The notes under the pieces: generated by a model
The model's database searches: none
Told to the model about the DNA's origin: nothing
What the model saw: the letters and a program-made list of their open reading frames with translations, nothing else
Translations under genes and position numbers: made by a program
Shown here: positions 23,137 through 34,455 of the stretch, piece by piece
How the letters are laid out: each line of letters opens with the position of its first letter
How positions within the stretch are numbered: position 1 is the first letter of the stretch
From: Albifimbria verrucaria
Taxonomy: Eukaryota; Ascomycota; Sordariomycetes; Hypocreales; Stachybotryaceae
Assembly (NCBI GenBank): GCA_020081605.1
Contig: JAHREC010000011.1
Location: 2,232,001-2,296,000, forward strand
DNA: 64,000 nt
Direction of reading: 5' to 3'

Positions 23137-25386
23137 ATGGCCGGCTACAATCGACCCATGGGCTTCTCCGAGAGGAGAGGAAGCTTGCTGAGTGAAGAGC
23201 TGATGCTCAACACCACCGCCAACAACATGCTGAACCAGCGCCTAGACAAGATGCCTCAGCCTCGGCATCTGAGGGGACCGCCTACTCCTAGCATGTCCAC
23301 GCCGGCTGCCGACTTCGACCAGCAGCTTACCGGATCGCCTCCTCCGCCCCCGACTCCGGCCGCTTCGCCCGGCCCAGCGCACTGCCAGCCGGACTGGAGC
23401 GATGCCGCCGCCGATGAGGACTTCTTCCTCGCCAAGGTCCGATCGCATTTCAAGAACTGTTCTGGGCCTCAGCGGACCCGCGTCCTGGCAGATCTGCTGA
23501 ACCTTTGCACCAGCCAACAGCTGAGCTTCGTTCATCAGTTCGTCAGCCCTTTGCTGAAGAAGGATCCCTTTACCAGCCTCCCCAACGAATTATGCTTGAG
23601 GGTAAGAGCCATCGATCTCGCGTCGCCTTTCACTGGCTCGCCGACTGACATCTTGTTCCTTTTCTAGATACTGTCTTTCATCGACGATCCCAAGGTCTTG
23701 GCCCGAGCATCCCAAGTCTCGAAGAGATGGAGAGATCTTCTGAGCGACGATATGACGTGGAAGAATCTTTGTGTCAAGCATGATTTCCAGCGTAGGCTGT
23801 CTGGAGTCGATGCCAGCGTCCCCATACTTCAAGTCCCCACGATCGCTTCAACCATTGAGGAGTCCGAAGTTACCAGCAGCAGCTTCCTGGCGCTCGGCCA
23901 ATGTCCAACTACCAGCTTGGTTCACGCAGCACCGATGGATACGTGACCCCATCTAGGCGACCTAAGCTGCAGTCATATAAGTCTCATTTCAAGCAGCGCT
24001 ATCTCGTGGAGGCGGCATGGAGATCCGGTGGCTCAAGCATTGCCAGAAATATCACTCAGGAAGGTGGTGTGGTGACCAGCCTGCACTTGACGCCCAAATA
24101 CATCATTGTGGCTCTGGATAATGCCAAGATCCATGTCTTTGATACCAACGGCGACTCGCAGCGAACTCTCCAAGGGCATGTCATGGGTGTATGGGCCATG
24201 GTTCCTTGGGAAGATACTCTTGTCAGCGGTGGTTGTGATAGGGATGTGCGCGTGTGGGACTTGAAAACAGGGTAAGTACTAACTGCACGCATAAAACAGA
24301 CCTAGGTCTCTAACTTGATTGTAGCGCTTGTGTGCATACCCTCCGTGGCCACACCTCAACTGTGCGGTGCCTCAAGATCGCCGATGAGAATACGGCCATT
24401 TCCGGCTCCAGGGACACTACGCTCCGTGTCTGGGATATCCGAACGGGCCTGTGCAAGAACGTCCTTGTTGGTCACCAGTCGAGTGTTCGGTGCCTCGAGA
24501 TCAAGGGAGACATTGTTGTTTCTGGAAGCTACGATACCTTTGCCCGCGTTTGGAGCATATCGGAAGGCCGCTGCCTGCAGACCTTACAGGGCCACTTCAG
24601 CCAGATTTACGCCATTGCCTTCGACGGAAAGAGGGTAGTTACTGGTAGCTTGGACACGAATGTCAGGATCTGGGATCCTATGACTGGGTAAGTTGTAACC
24701 CGGAGTATGACTAGCTATTGTTCGTACGCTGACTCAAAACAGTGAGTGCCTTGCCATTCTGCAAGGCCACACCTCATTGGTTGGGCAACTTCAAATGCGA
24801 GGAGACACGCTGGTCACCGGAGGCTCAGATGGCTCCGTGAGGGTTTGGTCGTTGGAGAAGATGTGCCCGATTCATCGCCTTGCGGCTCACGATAACAGCG
24901 TTACAAGTCTTCAATTTGATGACACCCGAGTAGTGAGCGGTGGTAGCGACGGCCGCGTCAAGATCTGGGATCTCAAGACAGGTCACCTAGTGCGGGAGCT
25001 TATCGCTCAGGGAGAGGCTGTCTGGAGAGTTGCTTTTGAAGAGGAGAAGTGTGTTGCTCTAGCCTTAAGGCAAGGCCGAACAGTGATGGAGGTGAGTTGA
25101 CCACCACAGGTCATGTGATTGACGTCAAAGCTAACAGTGGCAGGTTTGGTCATTTTCACCACCTGAAGAGATGCTCTACGACCGCCCTCTATCGCTCCAC
25201 CAGCGGGCTCTGGAAGAAACACCCAATCGGCCGCTGAGCGCCATGGCCCTTGACTATAGAGGAGGGTCTTCTTCCATGCTGGACTATGGTGAAGACACAT
25301 CCGGCCAGGATGTCGATATGCAGGACGCAGGCCCCTCGACAGCACCTTTACAAGGTGGGAACAAGACATTCTTTCACGATGATTGA
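23137..25386 (+). CDS. F-box/WD40-repeat SCF substrate receptor (Cdc4/Fbw7/FWD-1 type)
   Basis: About 674 residues in five exons: 23137-23601, 23668-24271, 24325-24687, 24743-25091, 25144-25386. Proteins of this type bind Skp1 by the F-box and phosphorylated targets by the propeller, marking them for ubiquitination; relatives are yeast Cdc4 and Neurospora FWD-1, which degrades the clock protein FRQ. The N-terminus is Pro-rich; then comes an F-box (FTSLPNELCLRILSFIDDPK, ~148-195, split by intron 1), then a linker and eight WD-like units with D-x-R-V-W ends (for example VSGGCDRDVRVWD, ISGSRDTTLRVWD, VTGGSDGSVRVWS). Eight blades is the Cdc4/Fbw7 number. One single-base break lies near 23900, between FLALGQ and MSNYQLG. 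The short acidic tail ends FFHDD. Which target it binds cannot be read from the sequence. Confidence 0.88.
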
Positions 25387-26277
25387 GTAGTGCTTGACTG
25401 GAGTGTCAATTTTTGCACGACTGGGAGTAGCGGGTCGTGAGCGACCTCAGGGCCACAGCCACAGCCATGGCCTGTGGTACACTAATCTCAACGAGATGGG
25501 AAGAGCTGTTCGGGGCAAGATTACATTGCCTGGCTACGGTATTGTATACATCGGCACGCTCCAGGCTATAGAACGCGGCTAGGATCTGCGAGAAGCATGT
25601 TACGGCGTTGCTGCATCATTCGGAAATGCATGGCTTGGGAGGAGAGATATATCGATATTTTAAACTGTTTATGGATTGGACGCGTTCGGAGCTACAGGTT
25701 ATGGCATGGAGTTTGGCATCAGAGAGTGCCTATGAATTATGGAGGATCGGGAGCACTGGGCTATTGAGCTATAATAAGACATGGGAGGCTGAGTTGTCCA
25801 TAGTATCCGCTACCTTATACACTGTTCAATACAGGTAAATGGTCAAATAGACGTACGTGTCTTATCATGCCTTGCTTGGAAAGACGAGTGCATCAATACG
25901 TGACAGTCATTGTGTACAGTCAGCAGGTGTTCTGAAAGGAGTAACTAGGTTGCATTGATTTTTTTCAGGGAATTATGGGTTCTTATCAATGGCATGCCAT
26001 GGTACTTCCGTGAGGCCCCGAGAACCGCCGACGAAGGCCTGAACTCAGCCCTTTTAATTTGGGACCTGAATGCAGCGTTGGGACAGACTTATCATCACGT
26101 GAGCCTAGCACTAGTACTGTCCAGGCTAGCGCCAGGCCAGCCAGCAAAGCTCAACGCCTCAACACCGCGAAATTTCGGAGCTCCTATCCCGAAGGAATAT
26201 TTGTTAACCTGCCTCGTCCCTTCGACAACTTCCACCAACTCAATTGACCTAGAGGCATCCTCCCCAAAGACGCCGCG
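25387..26277. other. Intergenic region, 3' UTR then PDH promoter
   Basis: 891 bases. The first part should be the 3' UTR of the F-box/WD40 gene; the last ~250 bases are the promoter and C-rich leader of the pyruvate dehydrogenase gene (ACAACTTCCACCAACTCAATT just before it). Nothing else recognised. Confidence 0.55.
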
Positions 26278-27747
26278 ATGTTCTCCAGAGCTCTTAGGGT
26301 TCCCAGGGCGGTGCCTCTGCGCGCCAGGGCCCCGATGCCCGTCGCCTACTCGGTCCGCTCCGTCACCACCGACGCTGCTTCTTCGTCCCTGAAGCACTCC
26401 GTTCCCCAGGTGAGTGATAATGCGGCCACGAGCCAGCACGCCTTCGGACGGTTCGGCATGCTTCTATCTGCCGAGCATCTCTGCTGGGTCGGCATTGTTT
26501 GATGAATTGCGCTGACTTTGCGACCCCTTAGTCCGACGATGAGCCCTTCCAGATCAACCTGAGCGACGAGAGTTTCGAGACGTACGAGCTGGACCCGCCG
26601 TCTTACTCCCTCGAGGTCACCAAGAAGGAGCTCAAGGACATGTACCGCGACATGGTCCTCATCAGGTACGAGCCCGAAGGGAACAGAGAATTCAATTGTC
26701 ACGCCCAAGGTATACTGATAATCCCGCAGACAAATGGAGATGGCCGCCGACCGTCTGTACAAGGAGAAGAAGATCCGTGGTTTCTGCCACCTGTCTACCG
26801 GTCAGGAGGCCGTCGCTGTCGGTATTGAGAACGCCATCACCAAGGAGGACGACATCATCACCGCCTACCGTTGCCACGGTTTCGCCCTGATGCGAGGCGG
26901 TACCATCCGCTCCATCATCGGAGAGCTGCTGGGTCGCCGCGAGGGTATCGCCTACGGAAAGGGTGGTTCCATGCACATGTTCGCCAAGAGCTTCTACGGA
27001 GGTAACGGTATCGTCGGTGCCCAGGTTCCCGTCGGTGCCGGTCTGGCTTTCGCCCACAAGTACAACGGCAACAAGAACGCCAGCATCATCCTGTATGGTG
27101 ATGGTGCCAGCAACCAGGGTCAGGTCTTCGAGGCCTACAACATGGCCAAGCTCTGGAACCTGCCTGCCCTGTTCGGCTGTGAGAGTGAGTGTTTTGCTGC
27201 TTGGTGAGAAAATGTGATTGGCGCTAACGGTAGCCTCAGACAACAAGTACGGCATGGGTACCTCTGCTGCCCGTTCCTCCGCCCTGACCGACTACTACAA
27301 GCGTGGTCAGTACATCCCCGGTCTCAAGGTCAACGGCATGGACGTCCTGGCCGTCAAGGCCGCCGTCAAGTACGGCAAGGAGTGGACCGCCGCCGACAAG
27401 GGCCCCATGGTCCTCGAGTACGTTACCTACCGTTACGGTGGTCACTCCATGTCCGACCCCGGTACCACCTACCGTACCCGTGAGGAGATCCAGCGCATGC
27501 GTTCCACCAACGACCCCATCGCCGGCCTCAAGCAGAAGATCCTCGACTGGGAGGTTGCCACCGAGGAGGAGCTCAAGAAGATCGACAAGGACGCCCGCAG
27601 CCACGTCAACGAGGAGGTTGCCGCCGCCGAGGCCATGGCCGTCCCCGAGCCCAAGGCCAACATTCTGTTCGAGGACATCTACGTCCCCGGCAGCGAGCCC
27701 CAGTTCATCCGTGGCCGTACCCCGAGGAGAACTTCTACTTCCAGTAG
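26278..27747 (+). CDS. pda1: Pyruvate dehydrogenase E1 component, alpha subunit
   Basis: About 409 residues, four exons: 26278-26409, 26532-26665, 26730-27184, 27240-27747. With E1 beta it decarboxylates pyruvate using thiamine diphosphate and passes the acetyl group to the lipoyl of E2, in the mitochondrial matrix. The start [19 protein letters not shown] is a classic Arg-rich presequence. Seen next: [15 protein letters not shown], the ThDP/Mg motif [15 protein letters not shown], and the regulatory phosphorylation loop [20 protein letters not shown]. Codon use is strongly C-ending, as expected for high expression. The end is broken: one C is missing at 27720-27724, so the normal end EENFYFQ with TAG at 27745-27747 is replaced in the raw sequence by a different tail to 27796. 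Family assignment is secure. Confidence 0.95.
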
Positions 27748-28683
27748 AGGAATGTGGAGAGGGAGCAAAAGTCAAGCCTGTAACTGCAATCCCTGAGGGG
27801 TGATTGCCGGCGTTGTTTCCGCCTTTTGTACTATATCATTTACTGTAGAGGGGCGCGGAGATCGCATAATGGACATTTTTAAACAACTGCAAGTCGCTTA
27901 ATTTAGGCAGTTATGAAACATTTCAAGCCTCCCTGCCGTCTCTGATCACTGACCGGATTCCCGGGTCGCTCCACGTCTCACAATCTTGATCTTCATGTGT
28001 TAGAAATATCGTTCTGCCAAGACTTTTCTCATTCTTTACGGGGTTTTGTACTTGGAGATTACCATGGAGGTACGCTAATACAGATATGCTCCATACCAAT
28101 TGCAGGCCTTATGAAGCACAACGACATTGCCAAGTCTCTTTGGCTTGGTGTTCCAAGACCTTGCGAGCGTTGTGATCATGTTAGCTCCTACACTCTGACC
28201 AGATTGGCCTCTATGCTTTTACGAATCCAGGGCGCGAAAATTCTCAAAATAAATGGAAGTGGCTTGAACAGGTCAGGCCTAGAAGAAGACTGTCTCCTTT
28301 GTAACCTTCCTTCCTTTGCATGTCCATATATAAGTAATCGAAATAGGCCTGACTGTTGCCTAATGGCGGAGTTACTAATGCATGCGCGCAGCGTTTCAAA
28401 CCAGGAATTGATCAACTACCAGTTCAAGCCCCCTCCCGTTTTCTCATGTTACACCACTCAAACTAAATAAAGGATGGGCTTCTGAAGGACTTGCCTCAAG
28501 AATTTAAATAATTTCAATCGCCGGCGAGGACACAACTAGTTGGTTTGCCCCAAGAGTGGCATTTCAAGCTGAGTGCGACACCGCCTCGCAGTTAGAAAGT
28601 GTTGATCTATCACTGATTATTGTTCTCCTCTACTTCGGCACTGCTTTGAAAACGTTCGCTTTGAATTGAAAATCCTCGTCACT
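27748..28683. other. Intergenic region, AT-richer
   Basis: 936 bases. It contains a 157-codon open frame (27997-28470 +) with several Cys but no recognisable domain and no conserved-looking start; I regard it as chance. The region and the broken F-box gene that follows look more AT-rich than the rest of the window. Confidence 0.5.
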
Positions 28684-30487
28684 ATGAGTTTGTTACCAGT
28701 TGTCCCACCACAGGATCAAAAGATCAATGCCTTATTAGCTGCGACCTCACCTCAGGAAGCCTTAGGCTCCCTCATCAGTGTCGAGCTGGCGATGAGCCGG
28801 TCAAGAGTTTTGTCGATCTCCGCCATTTTCCTCTTGAGATTCAGTGTCATATAGGACTTTTCCTACATTTTGAAGCCCTGATTGCTTCCCGGAGTGTTTC
28901 GTCTAAGTGGTATGCAACATGGAACCAGCCTGTTGTTGCTCGCTATATATGCCGGAGGCGATTTCCAGGACTTCTTGAGATGCACCCAGAGTTGCAAGAT
29001 GTTTCAAAACTGCTGTTTGAAGCAATCAAAAGTACTTGCGAAGGCATGTACGATCCAAGCCTGCTATCAAAGCCGAATGCGTAAGAGAATGTCACTGTCC
29101 GCCTATGCCAGTTCCTCCGCCTATACCTGCTGAACCGCCTGACTATTCACTAAATCGCTTCTACGAGGGTGCTCGCTCTCTCATTGATCCAATATATTGG
29201 GATCAGTTGCGATCTTTAGACAAGTATGGCAGGAAAGTAAACGTGCGCCGGTCTCCCATTATTCTCACTTGTTGTGGTGGCTTGGTTGCCTGGCAGACAA
29301 CGTACATGTGCCGTGGAAATATTTATATCGACGATTGGCATAGGTTAGTCCACCGAAGGTTCAGTCTCCGTGGTATCGAGGCAAATATGCTAGCTATGAG
29401 TTCAAGCCTGGTTGTTATGCTCCGGAACAACTGGCAGACTCATGAACCAATCCTGTGAGCTTGATTCCTAATTCATATTGTCAAAAAAAAAAAAAAAAAA
29501 AACAGTCGCTCACATACTACGTTGTGATCAAGATATCTTCTCAATCACCAACTCTGCAAAGTTAAAAAAACTACCCTACCTGGCTGGTTTGAAAGATGCT
29601 ATGTGCAAGACGATACAGTCGTTGTGGTTGTTGAAGGCTCCGTGGTTGTATGGAGTTGGGGTGCCAAGCCGTTCACCATTGACAACGAAGCGCTATGCAA
29701 GGAGGATGGAGAGGATGGCCTCGTGCCTACACCTGAAGTGATTTTTCACCCTCAGAAAAGCAATGTCATATTTCTAGTGCAGCTACTTCGCAAAGTATCA
29801 CAGAAGCCTACAAAAGAGTCTGAGTCTAAGACGCATACATCCGAAATCAGTACTCCAGAATGTTACACCTTGCAGATTACCAAGTTCGAGGATGGACTGC
29901 CTACAAACCGGTTGGAAAGGAAGACTTCAAACCGTGCAATACGCCAATACTGCCAGAGAATTAATCGCTACGGCCTGCACATGCTGGCATTCTTCGATAC
30001 TGGACCAGACAATATTCAGTTTGGCGAACCGAGATTTTTCAACCAGCTACGGGCCGGAAAATGGGTCGCCGAATGCTTCAATGTCATGGATGAGACATTT
30101 CACCAGTATGAATATGAGTTGATGGTCAGAGACGAGTCCACACTTCAGGCTGAGAGGCACGACTCCAGCATAGAGTTCCACATTATGAGTGTGCATTTTC
30201 TGGACGACAAGCTCATTCTCCGATATGACGTGGACGGCAGTTCTTATCAATATTTTCAGACTTTCCAAGCTTGCAGGATAGACGGAGAAGATCTACCTCC
30301 TACAATGGAGAGAGGCAGTGAAGATATTATGCGTTGGAGCTGTGGCAAGACGGCCTTTGCTCTTGGGGAAGAGATGGCCGTGCTGGCGGGAGGAGATCAT
30401 TACACGGCTGAGACCTCAGAAGCATCAGCTGGCCGCCCAGTGCCAATGGATGAGGATAGTTGGACATATAAGTCGATTGATGTCTGA
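28684..30487 (+). pseudogene. F-box protein gene, broken by several frameshifts (pseudogene or sequence errors)
   Basis: An F-box is visible in one frame (FPLEIQCHIGLFLHFEALIA, then SKWYATWNQPVVARYICRRR). Before it a start frame (MSLLPVVPPQDQKINALL) shifts near 28790. After it the frame shifts near 29075 into a Pro-rich stretch and NRFYEGARSLIDPIYWDQLR. An intron is possible at 29454-29505 (GTGAGC donor, CTAAT branch, 20-A run, ACAG). A long unbroken tail (29603-30487; WSWGAKPFTIDN, QITKFEDGLPTNRLERK) follows, with an in-frame TGA between. At least three breaks plus that stop are needed to explain the whole. Because other, certainly essential genes nearby also have one-base breaks, I cannot say whether this is a true pseudogene; the density of damage is higher here. 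Fungal F-box proteins of this layout probably recruit unknown targets to SCF ligases. Confidence 0.6.
29483..29502. repeat. Run of 20 A
   Basis: Seen directly: 20 consecutive A residues followed by CAG inside the broken F-box gene, the longest homopolymer I noticed in the window. It may be the odd 3' end of an intron (A-run then ACAG) or an insertion in coding DNA. Confidence 0.9.
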
Positions 30488-31067
30488 ATGCATAGCATGC
30501 GGAACTTTGACGGCGAGCAAAAGTATTGGGGTGATTTGGCCACAGCAGACACTGGGTCATTCTATTGTCGTTATCACAAGCCTATCGTTCATGGTAGTTG
30601 TCTCTTGGAAACTTACACGGATTTCAATCTGGGCTATTCGTATCGGTTGGTGGTCATTTGTGGACTTATCATATACACTTGTTGAATTACATCTACTCTC
30701 ATCGCGAACGCTTAATATTTTACATGAACATAACCACAGCTACTAACGTTAAGCCATAGACAAGTGCAAAGCTACATTATCCCTTCTGTTAACGTTAGGC
30801 AACCCAACCAGGATGCTCTGGCCATTGCTCAAAAAGGCTGTAAGCTGAGAGCTAAATATGGAGCAGCGCAGGCTACAGCTGCAAAATATAGGGAGCACGC
30901 ACAGTTGGTTGGTTACCTGTAGCCTGTAGGTAGCAAGGGTAGGTACCTACTAAGGTAGGGATGGGACGGCGCGTGCACGTGACAGGGTCGCGTGTCGTGT
31001 GTTAGCTCTTACTCTTTTACCTGCATCTCGCGACCCAATTAACGCGCCTTCTGCCTAGAAGCGCGTC
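30488..31067. other. Intergenic region upstream of DNA ligase I
   Basis: 580 bases. It contains the perfect palindrome GTAGGTACCTAC at 30939-30950 and a GC-rich segment (GGCGCGTGCACGTGACAGG near 30968-30986). ACGCGCC occurs at 31043-31049, close to the MluI cell-cycle box (ACGCGT) without matching it exactly. No gene seen. Confidence 0.5.
30939..30950. repeat. Palindrome GTAGGTACCTAC
   Basis: Seen directly: a perfect 12-base inverted repeat centred on GGTACC, ~120 bases before the first ligase start codon. Similar GGTACC-centred sequences occur elsewhere in the window (46714-46729, 53985-54012). Confidence 0.8.
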
Positions 31068-34000
31068 ATGCAATGCACCAGCAGCGCCCGTAGCTGCGTT
31101 TTGTTGATAAACCGCCCAGCTCACGCAGTCTGCTCTTCCGCAGTGGCTTCGAAGCTGCTATCACGTCGCTTGTTCTCTCGCTTGTCAGTTGTGCAGATAA
31201 CCAATTTCGGCGCAATGGCACCGAAGCAGGCAACCCTGGGGTATGTCAAGTCAACGCAGAGGACGATTGGGTGCGTGGTGTAATTGGCAAGAGGAGAAGG
31301 GCCAATGCGAGGCGTGGAGGTCAAGGACCTTTCTTGAATGTTTTTGCTGATCGTTGTATTGCTACAGGAAGTTCTTTGGAGCCAAGGAGCTCCTCCCCGC
31401 AGCAGACGAAGCTCTCCTTTGCTACCAAGGCTGGGAAAAAGACCAGCGTAAAGACCGAGGTTGAGGAAGATGCGACCACAAAGGAAAATGCGGACTCGGA
31501 TAAAGGTGACTAGAGCTGGACAGGCCCTGGATTGTGCTTTACTGACTTGACCTTGCGAAGATGTGAAAAAACGAGCCCGAAAGTCTGAAAAAGAGGCCTC
31601 GCCTAAGGTGTCGGAGTCAGAATCCAAGACCGAAGTAGACGACGATGAGGATGTTGCCCCGCTCCTAAGCGAGCAAGGAGAAGTAGAGTCAAGGTCGAGG
31701 ACGACGAGGACGAGGACATAAAAGAGGCCAGCAGCGCTCCCGTCAAGGTCGAAACAGCCGACAAAACCAAATCGAAGCCGATAGCGACGAAGAAATCCGC
31801 CAAGAAGCCTGAAAAGGAGGAATCCAGTGAACAAGATGAAGCAGACGTAAAAGAAGAGGGGCGGCTTCAGAAAGGGCTTCAGAGGCTGAAGAAGAGGCAG
31901 AAGCTGAGGAAGAGAAGCCCGAGGTTGTAGTCAAGGCACGCCAAAAGGTCCAAAAGCAACTCAAGTCCAACACCCAGAATCCTTATCCAGACTGGGCACC
32001 GGGTGCTCCAGTTCCATACGCGGCTTTGTGCAAGACATTCTCTTTGATTGAGATGACCACGAAGCGTTTGATCATTATGGAGTACTGCGCACAGTTCTTG
32101 CGCCAAGTCATGCGCCTGACACCGGATGACCTCCTGCCTACCGTTCTGCTCATGATCAACAAGCTTGCACCCGATTATGCTGGCATTGAGCTCGGAATCG
32201 GCGAGTCCCTGATCATGAAGGCTATCGGCGAGACGACCGGCCGGACACTAGCAATCATCAAGGCGGATCAGAAAGAGATTGGTGATCTTGGTCTCGTTGC
32301 CATCAAGAGCAGATCTACCCAGCCAACCATGTTCAAACCCAAGCCATTGACTGTGAGGGGCGTGCATCAGGGCCTGATGGAGATTGCTACTGTCGCTGGA
32401 AATGGTGCTCAAGGTAGAAAGGTCAGTGGCATCAAGAAGCTGCTTTCTGCTGCCGATTCCCAACTAGTTGGCAAGATTGATATTACCAAGGACAAGGGCG
32501 GTCCCAGCGAGGCCAAGTATCTCGTCCGATTCCTCGAGGAAAGCTGAGATTAGGTCTTGCCGAGAAGACCGTCCTGGTGTCTCTTGCTCAGGCAATTGTG
32601 TGCCACGAGGCAGACCAGAAGGGTCAGGTTCCGAGCACATCGGACTTGGAGAAGGGAGAGTCAATCCTCAAGACGGTCTACAGGTTTGTTGTTTTTACCT
32701 TGGTAATTATGTATGTGCTAACATGGCCACTAGTGAGCTGCCCAGTTACGATGTTATCATCCCAGCTATTCTTGAGCACGGTATCCTGAAATTGAGGGAG
32801 AACTGCAAGCTCCGTCCTGGAGTTCCATTGAAGCCCATGTTGGCCAAGCCTACTAAAGCCATCACTGAGGTTCTGGATCGGTTCGAAGGCCAGGCGTTCA
32901 CTTGCGAATACAAGTATGACGGCGAGAGAGCTCAGATCCATTATGTGGCAAAGGATTCCTCGGAAAACCTCAGCCAAGCAGCAGCTGGGGCTGCCAAGGA
33001 AACGGCCGATGGTGTAGCCAGCATCTTCTCGAGAAACTCAGAAGACCTCTCAAAGAAATATCCTGATATTCTAGCGAAGCTTCACACATGGGTGAAACCA
33101 GAAACCAAGAGCTTCGTCCTTGATTGCGAAACAGTGGCGTGGGATGTCACTGAGAAGAAGGTGCTACCCTTCCAACAGCTCATGACCCGTAAGCGAAAGG
33201 ATGTCAAGGCGGAAGATATCAAGGTCAAGGTCTGCGTATTCGCGTTCGATCTGCTCTACCTGAATGGCGAGGCCGTTGTGGAGAAGCCGTTGCGCGAGCG
33301 CCGAGAACTCCTCCACACTGCGTTTGCACCTGTGGAGGGTGAGCTGGCGTTTGCCACTCACATGGATGGTCAGGAGCTCGATGAGATCCAGGTCTTCCTC
33401 GATGAAAGTGTGAAAGCCTCATGTGAAGGCTTGATGGTCAAGATGTTGGATGGCACTGAGAGTGGATATGAGCCTAGCAAACGAAGTCGCAATTGGCTCA
33501 AGGTAAGATTATCATTCTACATTTATTGGTGCGTTTCTAACGGTTTTTCCAGATCAAGAAAGATTACCTCTCAGGTGTGGGAGACTCCTTGGATCTCGTT
33601 GTTCTGGGAGCCTACCACGGCAAGGGAAAGCGTACATCAGTCTACGGTGCTTTCCTGCTTGCCTGCTACAATCCTTCATCTGAGACGTACGAGACAGTCT
33701 GCAACATTGGTACAGGCTTCTCAGAACAAGTCCTCGAGGAGCTGCATTCACAGCTCTCTGAGATCACTATTGACCGCCCCAAGCCTTTCTACTCGCACTC
33801 CACAGGCGGACAACACCAGCCTGACGTATGGTTTGAGCCACGCTACGTCTGGGAAGTCAAGACTGCGGATTTGACGCTTAGCCCAAGGTACAAGGCTGGT
33901 GCCAAGGAAGGCGTCGACCCATCCGGTGATAGGGGTATCAGTTTGCGATTCCCGCGTTTCATCAAGATCAGAGATGACAAGAAGCCAGACATGGCGACGA

Positions 34001-34089
34001 CGAGCAGACAGGTCGCCGAGATGTATAGGAAGCAAGAGAGTGTAACGAAGAACAAGGGAACGGCTGTTGATGACGACTTTGAGTATTAA
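31068..34089 (+). CDS. lig1: DNA ligase I (ATP-dependent), with two in-frame starts
   Basis: Ligase I (yeast Cdc9) seals nicks in lagging-strand synthesis and repair. Exons: 31068-31270, 31368-31505, 31561-32683, 32734-33502, 33553-34089; about 922 residues from the first ATG. MAPKQATLGYVK at 31215 is the usual nuclear start. A 49-residue in-frame extension from 31068, with Arg residues and no acidic residue, looks like a mitochondrial presequence. Intron 1 splits a PCNA-binding PIP box (Q-R-T-I-G-K-F-F). Then come an acidic/Lys-rich linker, the N-terminal DNA-binding domain (PYAALCKTFSLIEMTTKRL), the adenylation domain with motif I KYDGER (active Lys) and EGLMVKMLDG, and the OB-fold end (WFEPRYVWEVK, LRFPRFIKIRDDKKP). 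Breaks: near 31385, 31665, 31862 and 32537 (a G missing before KLRLGLAEKT). Identity is certain. Confidence 0.94.
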
Positions 34090-34455
34090 ACCGATTAGGG
34101 GTACCGACTTTGATTGTACATGGGTTGTAGGGATAAGGCCAGGGGTTGCTAACGGTTCTTGCTTTGCTTGCATTTAGCATCTTCACGCGGCGAAGGAAAG
34201 CGTATCATGGGGATGCGATATGTATATACCAGTCACGGCTCAAACATGGGTCACATGGAGCTGACCAGAGAGTCATGGTGCATTTGAATCTGATAGAAAC
34301 TAAGTTACCACGCATATTTGGTTGAAGGAACATCAACACGGTCTAAAAATCATGAAGGTTATCAACGCCATGCAAATCAACAAAATCGACCGGCTTTCCA
34401 TGTCCAAAGTACACTCCGTCTATAACAATCATACAGCTTATAACATTAATCCCGC
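34090..34455. other. Convergent 3' intergenic region
   Basis: 366 bases between the stop codons of DNA ligase I and the CLC gene, so it holds both 3' UTRs. AT-rich, no gene seen. Confidence 0.6.

Noticed and set aside
26692..27255. 187-codon minus-strand open frame opposite PDH E1 alpha
   Set aside because: Shadow of the coding strand; low-complexity Val/Gly/Leu content.
27997..28470. 157-codon open frame with several cysteines after the PDH gene
   Set aside because: No recognisable motif, no typical start context and no intron or promoter evidence; likely chance in an AT-richer stretch.
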